The notes beneath the pieces are model-generated. The model was not told where the DNA came from. It searched no databases and saw only the letters and a program-made list of their open reading frames with translations. From Desulfofalx alkaliphila DSM 12257 (GTDB taxonomy: Bacteria > Bacillota > Desulfotomaculia > Desulfotomaculales > Desulfohalotomaculaceae): a stretch of DNA of 64,000 bases. Shown in pieces: positions 18,719 through 28,260 of the stretch (positions within the stretch are counted from its first letter, which is position 1; each line of letters starts with the position of its first letter). The stretch covers positions 100,233 through 164,232 of the forward strand of contig NZ_JONT01000004.1 of the NCBI RefSeq assembly GCF_000711975.1. Reading direction: 5' to 3'. The position numbers and the translations under genes were made by a program.

Positions 18719-20070
18719 GAAAAAAAACAGGGATAGTTTTTTTCCCCGCATTTGACTGGTCTATCAGTGATATGCACCCCGAAAGGGAAGAGCGCTTGCT
18801 TTATACCCGTGATCAAATATTTGAAGAAGGGGTACTTGATTTACCGGAAATTGCTCAGTACCCCCCATTGGTTGCCACACCCCACGACATTGCCCGGGTT
18901 CATTTTTGCGTTCCCCAGGTGGATGATCAAGTATTGGCAGCCCACCGTATTGCAGCGGGTGCTGCTATGAATTTAAGTGATAAAATTATGGATGGGCAGA
19001 TAAAAAACGGTTTCGCCATAGTAAGGCCCCCGGGACATCATGCCATGCGCGTGGTACATGGTAACAGGGGGTTTTGCAGTATTAACAATGAAGCGGTAGT
19101 AGTTGAGCATCTACGTCGCACCTATGGCATTAAAAAGATCGCCATAGTGGATACTGATGTACATCATGGTGACGGCACTCAGGATATATTTTATCACGAT
19201 CCCGATGTATTGTTCATATCTTTTCACCAGGATGGACGTACCATCTTTCCGGGAACAGGTTTTGCTGATGAACTTGGCGGTCCCACTGCATATGCCAAGA
19301 ACATTAACATACCCTTACCCCCGGGTGTAGCAGATAAAAGTTTGTTGTATGTGGTGGACAACTTAATATTACCTATATTAGAAGATTTTCAACCGGAATT
19401 TGTTATTAACTCCGCCGGTCAGGATAACCACTATACTGACCCCCTGGGAAGTATGTTAATTACTGCTCAGGGTTATGCTCAATTAACTGAAAAGTTGAAG
19501 CCGGACTTGGCAGTGCTTGAGGGTGGTTATGCAATTGAATCTGCTCTTCCCTATGTAAATCTTGCCATACTGTTAGCAATGGCCGGACGGGATTATTCCC
19601 ATGTCATTGAGCCGGATTACCAACCTGAAAAGCTTGTGGAAAGTCCACAGGTTACCGATTATGTTCATCGGATGGTTGCAAATATACAAAGGGTATGGGA
19701 AAAAAGCAAAGCAATAACCATAGAGCAGTTATGTGGCAGTAATAAATTTTACCAAAGACAAAAAAGTATTTACTATGATACAGAATACTTTGAAGAAAAG
19801 CAGTTAGAAAAGGTACGGACTTGTACAAAATGTCCTGGCTATGTGGTGATAGACTCCCATGCTGCACAGCCCAAAATAGGACGTTGTCGAGTGCTAGCCG
19901 TCTCTATTCATAATCGCTGCTGTAAGCAGTGTATAGAAGAGGGTTTAGAGGCCTATAACGAGGCTAAAAAGGATTATCGATATTCTTATGTCTATTTGCA
20001 AGATAAAACACAGGATAACTTTTTGACCTTTAATAGGGAAGATAAGAGTGAGTTGAGAACGGAAGGTTAG
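18715..20070 (+). CDS. Histone-deacetylase-fold protein with C-terminal Cys-rich extension
   Basis: A 451-residue protein with an arginase/deacetylase-fold domain (about residues 5-300). The active site is complete: G-H-H at 107-109, zinc ligands Asp148 and His150 (D-T-D-V-H-H-G-D-G) and Asp237, and Tyr272 in G-G-Y. Bacterial relatives deacetylate acetylpolyamines or acetyl-lysine proteins such as acetyl-CoA synthetase. The last ~100 residues add C370-x2-C373, C391 and C402-C403-x2-C406, a probable metal-binding module not usual in the family. The substrate is unknown. Confidence 0.85.
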   Translation: MRKKTGIVFFPAFDWSISDMHPEREERLLYTRDQIFEEGVLDLPEIAQYPPLVATPHDIARVHFCVPQVDDQVLAAHRIAAGAAMNLSDKIMDGQIKNGFAIVRPPGHHAMRVVHGNRGFCSINNEAVVVEHLRRTYGIKKIAIVDTDVHHGDGTQDIFYHDPDVLFISFHQDGRTIFPGTGFADELGGPTAYAKNINIPLPPGVADKSLLYVVDNLILPILEDFQPEFVINSAGQDNHYTDPLGSMLITAQGYAQLTEKLKPDLAVLEGGYAIESALPYVNLAILLAMAGRDYSHVIEPDYQPEKLVESPQVTDYVHRMVANIQRVWEKSKAITIEQLCGSNKFYQRQKSIYYDTEYFEEKQLEKVRTCTKCPGYVVIDSHAAQPKIGRCRVLAVSIHNRCCKQCIEEGLEAYNEAKKDYRYSYVYLQDKTQDNFLTFNREDKSELRTEG

Positions 20071-20107
20071 CATCTAACTTAATTATTTGCGTCGGGGGTA
20101 ATGTTTT

Positions 20108-21871
20108 TTGAATAAAATTAAGGTGCTGGATCAAGATACTGCCAATAAAATTGCTGCAGGTGAAGTAATAGAAAGACCCCTTTCGGTTGTGAAAGAATTG
20201 GTTGAAAACTCCCTTGATTCCGGTGCTAGCAAAATATCCATCGAAATAAAAGACGGGGGAGTTTCTGCTATCACCGTTAGTGATAACGGCTGTGGTATGG
20301 ATGCTGAAAATGCGCCACAGGCCTTTTTAAGGCACGCCACCAGTAAACTAAATCGGGTTGAAGACTTGTTCGGTTTAGCTACACTGGGGTTCCGGGGCGA
20401 AGCACTGCCCAGCATAGCAGCGGTTTCTAAGGTGACAATGGTTACTAGAACAGCCAGCCAAGATAGTGGTATAAAAATCTCTCTCGATGGCGGTAAAATA
20501 ATTGAAACCTCCACTGTGGGGTGTCCCCAAGGAACGAAAATTACCGTAAGAGATTTGTTCTATAACACACCGGCCCGAAAGAAACACCTTAGGGGAGCCG
20601 CAGCTGAAACCGCTCAAATAAGCGATGTGATAACAAGGCTGGCCCTGTCTCGACCCGATGTAAAATTCAAACTAATATCTCAAAACAGAATACTTATTGA
20701 AACTCCGGGTAACGGAAAACTAATCGATACAATAGTAGCCGTTTATGGTGTTCAAGTTGCTAAAAAAATGCTTCCCGTTGAAGGACAGGGCAATGGCATG
20801 CATATCAGTGGCTATGTAAGCAAGCCTGATTTAAACAGAGCAACCAGAACATATCAAACAATACTGGTTAACGGCAGATATGTAAAGAGCAAGGTTATAT
20901 CAGAGGCCTTGCTGCAAGGGTATCACCCCTTGTTATCCTCAAAACGTTATCCTGTGGCTGTTTTGGTGCTTGAAATGATTCCGGGTATGGTGGATGTAAA
21001 CGTCCATCCTGCAAAAATGGAAGTGCGAATTAGTCATGAAAATGAACTGACAAAACTCCTTACTTCGTCAGTACAAAGGGCTGTGCGTAGATTGGTGGCA
21101 GTGCCCCAGCTGGAAGAACAAATACCGGTACAAAATGTACACCCACCCACTGAGAACAATACTGGAAGCAATAAACAAATTGAGCTTGTCCTCGATAACC
21201 AAAGAGTAGCAAACTCAGATTTTAGAGTTTTTACAGAAAAAGTTCCCCAAGAACTTGATATACAGCCCGTTAATAAAGTTGAAGAAAAAGAATCAACATA
21301 TAGTGCTGTTAAAGATAAAGAAATATTATCAACTTTACTGCCCTTAGGCCAGTTAATGCCCACTTATATACTGGCCCAGGGAGCCAATGGCTTATTTATT
21401 ATTGATCAACATGCAGCCCATGAGCGGGTACTTTACGAGCAATATCTTAAACAAGATGACGGCAATTCCAGTCAAATGTTGTTGGCCCCAGTGGTGCTCG
21501 AACTTAATCACCAAGAGGCGCAGATTCTTACCGAAAAGATTGTGGTTTTTAGAAATATAGGATTTATACTGGAACATTTTGGCGGTAACACCTACATGTT
21601 GCGGGGTGTACCTGCCTCGTTTCCGCCGGGAAATGAAACCAGTTTTTTTTATGATGTATTAGACAGCAGTGGAGACGATTTTACCCATATGCTTAAGGCC
21701 AAATTGGCCTGTCACAGTGCAATAAGAGCCGGTCAAAAACTAACAGTGGATGAAATGCAAACACTTATTAATCAACTCAGTGAAACAGAAAACCCATACA
21801 GTTGCCCCCACGGACGGCCTACAATAATAAATCTATCCTTCAATGAATTAAATAAGAGGTTTAAAAGATGA
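20108..21871 (+). CDS. mutL: DNA mismatch repair endonuclease MutL
   Basis: A 587-residue MutL. The N-terminal GHKL ATPase has E-L-V-E-N-S-L-D-S, D-N-G-C-G-M and G-F-R-G-E-A-L. The C-terminal domain carries the endonuclease motif D433-Q-H-A-x2-E-R-x3-Y-E, with A-C-H-S and C-P-H-G-R-P, so this is the nicking type found in organisms without MutH. TTG20108 is chosen because GGGGG sits about 9 bases upstream and the protein starts exactly where homologues do. A closer ATG (20101) runs straight into a stop. Confidence 0.96.
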   Translation: MNKIKVLDQDTANKIAAGEVIERPLSVVKELVENSLDSGASKISIEIKDGGVSAITVSDNGCGMDAENAPQAFLRHATSKLNRVEDLFGLATLGFRGEALPSIAAVSKVTMVTRTASQDSGIKISLDGGKIIETSTVGCPQGTKITVRDLFYNTPARKKHLRGAAAETAQISDVITRLALSRPDVKFKLISQNRILIETPGNGKLIDTIVAVYGVQVAKKMLPVEGQGNGMHISGYVSKPDLNRATRTYQTILVNGRYVKSKVISEALLQGYHPLLSSKRYPVAVLVLEMIPGMVDVNVHPAKMEVRISHENELTKLLTSSVQRAVRRLVAVPQLEEQIPVQNVHPPTENNTGSNKQIELVLDNQRVANSDFRVFTEKVPQELDIQPVNKVEEKESTYSAVKDKEILSTLLPLGQLMPTYILAQGANGLFIIDQHAAHERVLYEQYLKQDDGNSSQMLLAPVVLELNHQEAQILTEKIVVFRNIGFILEHFGGNTYMLRGVPASFPPGNETSFFYDVLDSSGDDFTHMLKAKLACHSAIRAGQKLTVDEMQTLINQLSETENPYSCPHGRPTIINLSFNELNKRFKR

Positions 21872-22677
21872 TTGATAATATGGGTAAACCCATTGTAACC
21901 ACTTCATTAAGTTACAGCCACCAAGTTGTTGAAAGCGCTAAATCTATAGCAAGTCAACTGGGCCTATCATTTGTGTCAAGGAACGGCACATCGCTGACTA
22001 ATATGGAATCCGGATATAACAGCACTGGTATATTGGTGGTGTCAAAAACCAAATTAAGTATTTACATTAAGGGCGAAGAATTCTTTTTTCACCCTGGAAT
22101 GGCAAAATTAAGAATTAAAGAGCTAGTAAATGGCAATACTGATCTAATGATTAGAGCTATGGATTTACGTGCCGGGGATATGGTATTGGACTGTACTTTG
22201 GGATTAGGTTCTGATGCGGTGGTGGCAAATTATGTTGCCGGACCAACCGGAACGGTGGTGGGGCTGGAGAGTAACCCTCTTATGGCTTATGTGGTACAAG
22301 AAGGAATAAAGCATTATAAAGACGGCAATCCGGCCCTTATTAAAGCTATTCGTGGTATTAAGGTTATTAATGTCGATCACCGCAACTACCTAAGGAAGTT
22401 GCCGGATAAATCATTTGATGTTGTCTATTTTGACCCCATGTTTCGCAATCCATTAAAGAAATCTCCGGGAATGGCACCCCTGCGCAAATTAGCTAATAAT
22501 GATTCAATAAGTAAAGAGACAATAAATCAGGCCCTGAGGGTTGCAAAGAAATGTGTGGTCATGAAAGAAACTGCAAAAAGCGAAGAATTTACCAGATTGG
22601 GTTTTAAGAAGATCATTGGTGGCAAGAAATCACCTATTGCCTATGGAGTTTTGTTAGCAGGGGGTGAAGATTTATGA
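21868..22677 (+). CDS. Class I SAM-dependent methyltransferase (DUF548/RsmJ-like)
   Basis: A 269-residue methyltransferase. Motif I is L-D-C-T-L-G-L-G-S-D-A near residue 107. D-P-M-F-R near residue 190 matches the D-P-M-[FY] of RsmJ, a 16S rRNA guanine-N2 methyltransferase. About 90 extra N-terminal residues precede the fold. Target not proven. It overlaps both mutL and miaA by 4 bases, so all three are translationally coupled. Confidence 0.75.
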   Translation: MIDNMGKPIVTTSLSYSHQVVESAKSIASQLGLSFVSRNGTSLTNMESGYNSTGILVVSKTKLSIYIKGEEFFFHPGMAKLRIKELVNGNTDLMIRAMDLRAGDMVLDCTLGLGSDAVVANYVAGPTGTVVGLESNPLMAYVVQEGIKHYKDGNPALIKAIRGIKVINVDHRNYLRKLPDKSFDVVYFDPMFRNPLKKSPGMAPLRKLANNDSISKETINQALRVAKKCVVMKETAKSEEFTRLGFKKIIGGKKSPIAYGVLLAGGEDL

Positions 22678-23618
22678 AAAAACCCTTGCTGGCGGTGGTG
22701 GGGCCTACGGCCACCGGAAAGACAGAGGTGGGCGTAAATTTATCACAGAAGATAGATGGGGAAGTGGTATCAGCTGATTCCATGCTAGTGTATAAAGGAA
22801 TGGATATAGGTACTGCAAAACCTTCGATGGAAGAACGCCAGGGTATACCCCATCACATGATTGATGTGGCAGTACCAACTGAAGACTACAGCGTTGCCCG
22901 CTATCAGCGTGAAGCCCGTAAGGTTGTGGCAGAAATTCATAACAGAAATAAAATTCCTGTAATAGTAGGGGGAACAGGCTTATACATTCGTGCAGTGGTA
23001 GATGAATATAACTTTGATGTGCCGGGAGAAAACCGAGAAATACGTCAAAGCCTATTACAACAAGCTAATGAAAAGGGTACTCAATGGCTGCACAGAGAAC
23101 TGTCACTGGTTGACCCCCGGGCGGCTGAACGTATACATCATAAAAATGTACGGAGGGTAATTAGGGCGCTGGAAGTCTATAAACTTACAGGTAAACCCTT
23201 CTCCAGTTTCCAACAAGCGGAATATAAAAGCAGACCCGAGTATAAAGTAGCTTTATTTGGCCTTACTATGCCTAGAGAAATACTTTATAAACGCATTGAA
23301 AAGCGTGTTGATATAATGCTGGAACAAGGGCTGGTTGAAGAAGTCCAGGGGCTAATAAAACAAGGTGTAAAGGCCCATGTTACCTCTATGCAGGGTTTAG
23401 GTTATAAAGAAATTGCTTCATATCTTGCAGGTGAGTTAACATTGGCCCAAGCGGTTGAACTGATTAAGAGAGATACTCGGCGTTATGCCAAACGACAATT
23501 GACCTGGTTTAAAAGGGACCCACGCATAATCTGGTTTGATATGAATAAATACAATAATATAGACCTAGTTGCAGATGAAATTATAAAAACTTGGCAGGAA
23601 TATAATTCAACTTTGTAG
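22674..23618 (+). CDS. miaA: tRNA dimethylallyltransferase
   Basis: Transfers dimethylallyl to A37 of tRNAs reading UNN codons, giving i6A37, the substrate of MiaB. The 314-residue protein has the P-loop G-P-T-A-T-G-K-T, then A-D-S-M-L-V-Y, D-I-G-T-A-K-P and G-G-T-G-L-Y. It is followed by hfq, the classic bacterial miaA-hfq arrangement. Confidence 0.97.
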   Translation: MKKPLLAVVGPTATGKTEVGVNLSQKIDGEVVSADSMLVYKGMDIGTAKPSMEERQGIPHHMIDVAVPTEDYSVARYQREARKVVAEIHNRNKIPVIVGGTGLYIRAVVDEYNFDVPGENREIRQSLLQQANEKGTQWLHRELSLVDPRAAERIHHKNVRRVIRALEVYKLTGKPFSSFQQAEYKSRPEYKVALFGLTMPREILYKRIEKRVDIMLEQGLVEEVQGLIKQGVKAHVTSMQGLGYKEIASYLAGELTLAQAVELIKRDTRRYAKRQLTWFKRDPRIIWFDMNKYNNIDLVADEIIKTWQEYNSTL

Positions 23619-23655
23619 AAACATTTCCTAAATAAAGATAAACGGAGGTACACCC

Positions 23656-23898
23656 ATGACTAAACCCCAGATTAATTTGCAAGATGCTTTTTTAAATCAA
23701 GTTCGTAAAGAAAATATCCCCATCACCATGTTTCTTATAAATGGATTTCAACTTAAGGGGTTGGTTCGGGGGTTTGATAACTTTACGGTAATTTTGGAAA
23801 GTGATGGCAAGCAAATGATGGTTTACAAACATGCTATTTCTACAGTAAGCCCTTTAAGGCCTGTAAATACAGCATTTGCTGAAAACAAAAATCTATAA
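23656..23898 (+). CDS. hfq: RNA chaperone Hfq
   Basis: An 80-residue Sm-like protein, forming a hexamer that binds small RNAs and mRNAs. The Sm1 motif includes [10 protein letters not shown] and D-N-F-T-V-I-L. The Sm2 motif is M-V-Y-K-H-A-I-S-T (normally YKHAIST), with the Lys-His pair that binds uridine. CGGAGG precedes the ATG, and a terminator follows. Confidence 0.97.
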   Translation: MTKPQINLQDAFLNQVRKENIPITMFLINGFQLKGLVRGFDNFTVILESDGKQMMVYKHAISTVSPLRPVNTAFAENKNL

Positions 23899-23903
23899 GC
23901 TAA

Positions 23904-23940
23904 AAAGACCTCTCCCCTTGGGCGAGAGGTTTTCTTTTTA
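23904..23940 (+). terminator. Terminator after hfq
   Basis: ACCTCTC (23908-23914) pairs with GAGAGGT (23924-23930), flanked by an A-run and followed by TTTCTTTTT. Confidence 0.85.
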
Positions 23941-24073
23941 TTATACAATTATAAGACAAAGGGGCTTGGCCGGTATGAGATAGTAATAGTTTATCTAAAA
24001 TTTTCTAATTCATAACTTATACCTTGGGCGTATATATGAGAATAACACATAATATGCCCAAGAGGTGAACCCG

Positions 24074-25051
24074 ATGGTTAAAATAAATATGTGGCAGAAC
24101 CAAGGAAAGAAAATAGAAAAAAAAGATAATGAATGGCGCCGCAAACAACTGGGGCCTATACGGCCATCGGGAGGTGACCGACAACAGGCAAAAAATGAGC
24201 TAGGAGCAACCAGTCAGGATAATGTAAATAAAATAATAGCAGAGTTAGATAGTTTAGTTGGCTTAAAAAGTGTTAAGAAACTGATTACTGAATTACAGGC
24301 TTTTATAGAAATTCAAAAACTGCGTCAAAAAGAAAAGCTTGCCTATGAACCAATGGTTCTACATATGATTTTTAAAGGTAGTCCCGGCACCGGCAAAACT
24401 ACCGTCGCCAGAATTATAGGTAAATTATTTAAGGAAATGGGTGTGCTAAGTAAAGGCCATATTATTGAAGTAGAGCGAGCGGATCTAGTTGGTGAATATA
24501 TAGGACACACTGCCAAACGCACTAGGGATGAAATCAAAAAAGCATTGGGCGGAATAATGTTCATTGATGAAGCCTATTCATTGGCCAGGGGTGGGGAAAA
24601 GGATTTTGGCAAAGAAGCAATAGATGCCATGGTGAAGGCCATGGAAGATAACAAAGACAACCTGGTGTTGATTTTAGCCGGGTATAAACATGAAATTGAA
24701 GCTTTTTTGGAAACTAATCCGGGACTGCGTTCAAGATTCCCCATTCATATAACTTTTCCTGACTACAGCACCCAAGAATTAATGGAAATAGCAGAAATGA
24801 TGCTAAAAAAACGTCAGTATTGTTTAACTGATGAGGCCAGGGATCAATTGAGAACTTTAATAAAAATCAGAGCACAGCGCCATATTAACAGCGGCAATGC
24901 CAGAATGGTCAGAAATCTAATTGAGCGTGCCATGAGGTTGCAGGCAGTGCGATTAGTAAATGCTCAACTGCCAAAGATTAGCAAAGAAGAACTGATGACC
25001 ATTACCGCAGAAGATCTCATAAATGCCTATGATGACTTAACAGAGGACTAA
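24074..25051 (+). CDS. spoVK: Stage V sporulation protein K-like AAA ATPase
   Basis: A 325-residue CbxX/CfqX-type AAA+ protein. The Walker A is G-S-P-G-T-G-K-T, Walker B G-I-M-F-I-D-E-A-Y-S-L-A, and an arginine finger lies in L-R-S-R-F. SpoVK is needed for spore maturation in the mother cell, and its neighbour hfq/miaA order is conserved in spore formers. ATG24074 follows AGAGGTG by 6 bases. CATAATAT at 24048 resembles mother-cell sigma -10 elements, but its distance to the ribosome site makes it doubtful. Confidence 0.9.
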   Translation: MVKINMWQNQGKKIEKKDNEWRRKQLGPIRPSGGDRQQAKNELGATSQDNVNKIIAELDSLVGLKSVKKLITELQAFIEIQKLRQKEKLAYEPMVLHMIFKGSPGTGKTTVARIIGKLFKEMGVLSKGHIIEVERADLVGEYIGHTAKRTRDEIKKALGGIMFIDEAYSLARGGEKDFGKEAIDAMVKAMEDNKDNLVLILAGYKHEIEAFLETNPGLRSRFPIHITFPDYSTQELMEIAEMMLKKRQYCLTDEARDQLRTLIKIRAQRHINSGNARMVRNLIERAMRLQAVRLVNAQLPKISKEELMTITAEDLINAYDDLTED

Positions 25052-25071
25052 ATAAATCAGGAGGAATACTA

Positions 25072-26313
25072 TTGTATAACAGTGAAATGTTAAAAAAAAT
25101 AGTTTCGGAAGTGGAATATGAAATCGAACCCATTTACCGTCAAATTGAAAAAACATCTATGCACAATCATGCACGGGTGTTAAAAGCGTTTCAGCTGGCA
25201 AGGGTTAGTGATTTTCACTTAAAGGGAGGCACCGGTTATGGTTATGGTGATGCAGGTCGTGATGTACTAGAAAAAATATATGCACATGTTTTTGGTGCTG
25301 AAGCGGCTTTGGTTAGGGGACAAATTGTTTCCGGTACCCATGCCATCGCTTTATGTTTGTTTGGGGTGCTACAACCCGGAGACCACTTGCTGGCAGTGCA
25401 AGGTGCGCCTTATGATACCCTTGAGCAGGTTATTGGTATTCGAGAAAGCACCCCCGGATCTTTAAGAAGCTATGGCATCACTTATAACCAGATAGAATTG
25501 CTACCTGACGGTAGTTTAGATTGGCAAGGTATAGGTAAAGCCTTGTCAAAAAAGACAAAAATGGTAATGATACAACGTTCCCGTGGGTATGCATGGCGTC
25601 CTTCATTAAGTATTGCGGAAATAGAAAAATTAGTTCAGTTTATTAAAAGCATACAACCACAAACAGTGGTGTTTGTGGATAACTGTTACGGTGAATTAGT
25701 AGAAACCAAAGAACCCTGTCATGTGGGGGCTGACTTGATAGCCGGTTCATTAATAAAAAATCCTGGCGGCGGCTTAGCGCCAACCGGTGGGTATGTGGTT
25801 GGACGCAAAGATTTAGTACAACTGGCTGCCAATCGTTGGACCGCCCCGGGTATTGGAGATGAAGTGGGCCCCACATTAGGTTATCATCGCCTACTGATGC
25901 AGGGTATTTTTATTGCCCCCCATACAGTGGCAGAGGCTTTGAAGGGTGCTGTTTTTACGGCGAGATTATTTGAACGGTTGGGTTATAGGGTTTCGCCTGT
26001 CTATGATGAGCATAGAACTGATATCATCCAAGCCATAGCTTTAGGTGACGGAGATAAGTTGGTGGAGTTTTGTCGCGGGTTACAAAGTGCTTCTCCGGTG
26101 GATTCATATGTGCAACCTGAGCCAGACGGCATGCCCGGATATGATGATGCAGTTGTGATGGCAGCGGGCACCTTTGTACAGGGTGCATCTATAGAATTAT
26201 CCGCCGACGGCCCCTTAAGAGAGCCCTACGCTGTATATGTTCAAGGAGGATTGTCAAAGGAATATATAAAGTTGGGCATTTTATCAGCTGCTGAGGCGGT
26301 ATTAAATAGTTAA
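25072..26313 (+). CDS. Methionine gamma-lyase-like PLP enzyme (YnbB / 'aluminium resistance' family)
   Basis: A 413-residue fold-type I PLP enzyme. The cofactor lysine is in S-L-I-K-N-P-G-G-G near residue 225, with V-F-V-D-N-C-Y-G for the ring-contacting Asp. The family (Pfam Met_gamma_lyase) is common next to hfq/miaA and spoVK in Firmicutes; its substrate is unsettled. TTG start behind CAGGAGG, 20 bases after spoVK. Confidence 0.85.
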   Translation: MYNSEMLKKIVSEVEYEIEPIYRQIEKTSMHNHARVLKAFQLARVSDFHLKGGTGYGYGDAGRDVLEKIYAHVFGAEAALVRGQIVSGTHAIALCLFGVLQPGDHLLAVQGAPYDTLEQVIGIRESTPGSLRSYGITYNQIELLPDGSLDWQGIGKALSKKTKMVMIQRSRGYAWRPSLSIAEIEKLVQFIKSIQPQTVVFVDNCYGELVETKEPCHVGADLIAGSLIKNPGGGLAPTGGYVVGRKDLVQLAANRWTAPGIGDEVGPTLGYHRLLMQGIFIAPHTVAEALKGAVFTARLFERLGYRVSPVYDEHRTDIIQAIALGDGDKLVEFCRGLQSASPVDSYVQPEPDGMPGYDDAVVMAAGTFVQGASIELSADGPLREPYAVYVQGGLSKEYIKLGILSAAEAVLNS

Positions 26314-26319
26314 ACAACA

Positions 26320-26342
26320 AGAGGGCTGCTAAGCCCTTTTTG
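26320..26342 (+). terminator. Terminator after the PLP enzyme gene
   Basis: AGGGCT and AGCCCT form a 6-bp stem with a 4-base loop, followed by TTTTTG. Confidence 0.75.
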
Positions 26343-26450
26343 TGTACTCGAACAGTCAAAGCATTGTTGTTCTAAGTTTCCCTAGTAAATGAAGCGGTTT
26401 GCAAATATGAAAAAACATCGCTATACTGTTAACAAGGAGGTTGTTAGATT

Positions 26451-27803
26451 ATGGATAACTACCGAGTGCTTTCACCCACAGCTATACTGGGCTATGGTTT
26501 TCCCAAAGAATCCTTTTACGAAGGTTTAAAACGGGATCCTGATATAATTGCTGTTGATGCAGGTTCTACAGACCCTGGCCCCTATTACTTGGGTGCTGGG
26601 GTATCTTTCACTGATGGAAACGCAGTAAAGAGGGATTTGGAGATAATTATTGGCGGTGCCTTAGAACACCAAATTCCGGTATTAATAGGTACTGCCGGCG
26701 GTTGCGGTGCAAACAGTCATTTACAATGGAATTTGAATATAATTAAGCACTTAGCAAAAGAAAAGAACTGGAATTTTAAAATTGCCGTGATTTCTTCGGA
26801 GCTGGATAAAGATTATTTACTACAGCAATTGGAAAAAGGCAAAATAGTACCATTGCATCCTGCACCTGAACTCACACCCTCCGATATCTTGACATCCACT
26901 AATATTGTGGCACAAATGGGGGTAGAGCCGCTAATTAAAGCATTGAATGACGGAGCACAAGTGGTACTGGCAGGACGTTGTTATGATCCTGCTGTTTTTG
27001 CGGCTGATGCTATTAGGAAAGGGTATGACCCCGGTCTGGCTATACATATGGGAAAAATTCTGGAGTGTGGGGCCATTGCCGCAGAACCGGGCAGTGGTAG
27101 TGATTCTGCCTTGGGCACCTTGGTGAACGACGGGTTTATTGTGGAACCTTTAAACCCAAAACGCCGATGTACCGTTACTTCGGTGGCGGCCCATACATTA
27201 TACGAAAAAACTAATCCACTGGAGTTACCTGGCCCAGGTGGGGTATTGAGCTTGGCAGAAACACAGTTCCATAAACACAGTGATACGGCGGTAAAAGTAT
27301 CAGGCAGTAAATTTATCCCCACCGATAAATACTATGTAAAACTTGAGGGCGCAAAAAAAGTAGGTTACCGCACAATATCTATTGCCGGTTGCAGAGATCC
27401 GATTATGATCAGTCAAATTGATAATATTATAAATGAAGTGCGCAAGACGGTTGCAGATAATTTCAGTAGCCAAGGCTATGAATATAACTTGCAATTTCAT
27501 GTCTATGGAAAAAACGGTGTAATGGGGCCTCTGGAACCTACACCGGAATGTGGTCATGAATTAGGCATAATAATAGATGCAGTTGCACAAAACCAGGATA
27601 TTGCCAATACCATTTGTAGTTTTGCCCGTAGTACAATGCTACACTTTGGTTATCCCGGCAGAATTGCCACTGCAGGCAACCTTGCTTTTCCCTATTCCCC
27701 ATCAGATTTTAAAGCAGGTGAGGTATATGAGTTTAGTTTATATCACCTGTTGGAAGTTGAAGACCAATTAAAACTGTTCCCTGTTAAAATATTGGAGGTA
27801 TAA
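26451..27803 (+). CDS. AtuA-like (DUF1446) protein
   Basis: A 450-residue protein of the DUF1446/AtuA family, named after acyclic terpene utilisation genes but present in many organisms without that pathway. Glycine-rich features include D-A-G-S-T-D-P-G-P near residue 36, G-T-A-G-G-C-G-A-N and A-G-R-C-Y-D-P. Ribosome site AAGGAGG. A DUF4387 gene follows after 3 bases. The reaction is unknown; CoA or acyl substrates are often suggested for the family. Confidence 0.8.
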   Translation: MDNYRVLSPTAILGYGFPKESFYEGLKRDPDIIAVDAGSTDPGPYYLGAGVSFTDGNAVKRDLEIIIGGALEHQIPVLIGTAGGCGANSHLQWNLNIIKHLAKEKNWNFKIAVISSELDKDYLLQQLEKGKIVPLHPAPELTPSDILTSTNIVAQMGVEPLIKALNDGAQVVLAGRCYDPAVFAADAIRKGYDPGLAIHMGKILECGAIAAEPGSGSDSALGTLVNDGFIVEPLNPKRRCTVTSVAAHTLYEKTNPLELPGPGGVLSLAETQFHKHSDTAVKVSGSKFIPTDKYYVKLEGAKKVGYRTISIAGCRDPIMISQIDNIINEVRKTVADNFSSQGYEYNLQFHVYGKNGVMGPLEPTPECGHELGIIIDAVAQNQDIANTICSFARSTMLHFGYPGRIATAGNLAFPYSPSDFKAGEVYEFSLYHLLEVEDQLKLFPVKILEV

Positions 27804-27806
27804 AAT

Positions 27807-28136
27807 ATGAAAGAGGTACCAATCACTGAATTGGCAAAGGTGATACGCAGTAAAAATTCAGGGCCTTACGAGTTAACACTTGATATTATCTTTAAAGATC
27901 AAGAGGGCTACCGGCTGGCAATGCAATCTAACATAATTAATGAAGACACAATAGCCAATCTTTATAAAATAAATAAGGAACAAATAATAAATATAGTACC
28001 GTTTCCCCAGGCCTTAGCTATAAAGGCTACCATAGTAAGAACTCGTTCTTCCGGGGCCCTGGGCGAGACCGATGTATATGGTGCGCAGCAGCATGCTCCT
28101 CTTTTAAAGTTAAAAGTTCCATATTATGAGAAATAA
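27807..28136 (+). CDS. DUF4387 family protein
   Basis: A 109-residue protein with the DUF4387 pattern (I-R-S-K-N-S-G-P-Y-E-L-T near the start, I-V-R-T-R in the second half). This family is usually found beside or fused to AtuA/DUF1446 proteins, as here. It probably forms a complex with the upstream product; function unknown. Confidence 0.8.
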   Translation: MKEVPITELAKVIRSKNSGPYELTLDIIFKDQEGYRLAMQSNIINEDTIANLYKINKEQIINIVPFPQALAIKATIVRTRSSGALGETDVYGAQQHAPLLKLKVPYYEK

Positions 28137-28192
28137 TATGACTAAAATTTGCAAGTTTCTTAAATATTCTCCCTCAAAAACAAATTAGATTA

Positions 28193-28221
28193 TTTACAAA
28201 GTTGCTTTGAAAATATATAAT
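28193..28221 (+). promoter_or_regulatory. Promoter of the MerR-family gene
   Basis: TTTACA and TATAAT with a 17-base spacer, about 40 bases before the start codon. Confidence 0.6.
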
Positions 28222-28260
28222 GTTTATGTGACTAACTATAATAAAAGGTGGCTGATTTAG

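Noticed and set aside
24030..24055. Sigma-E type promoter before spoVK (GTATATA and CATAATAT)
   Set aside because: The spacer is too short and the predicted start would fall on the ribosome binding site.
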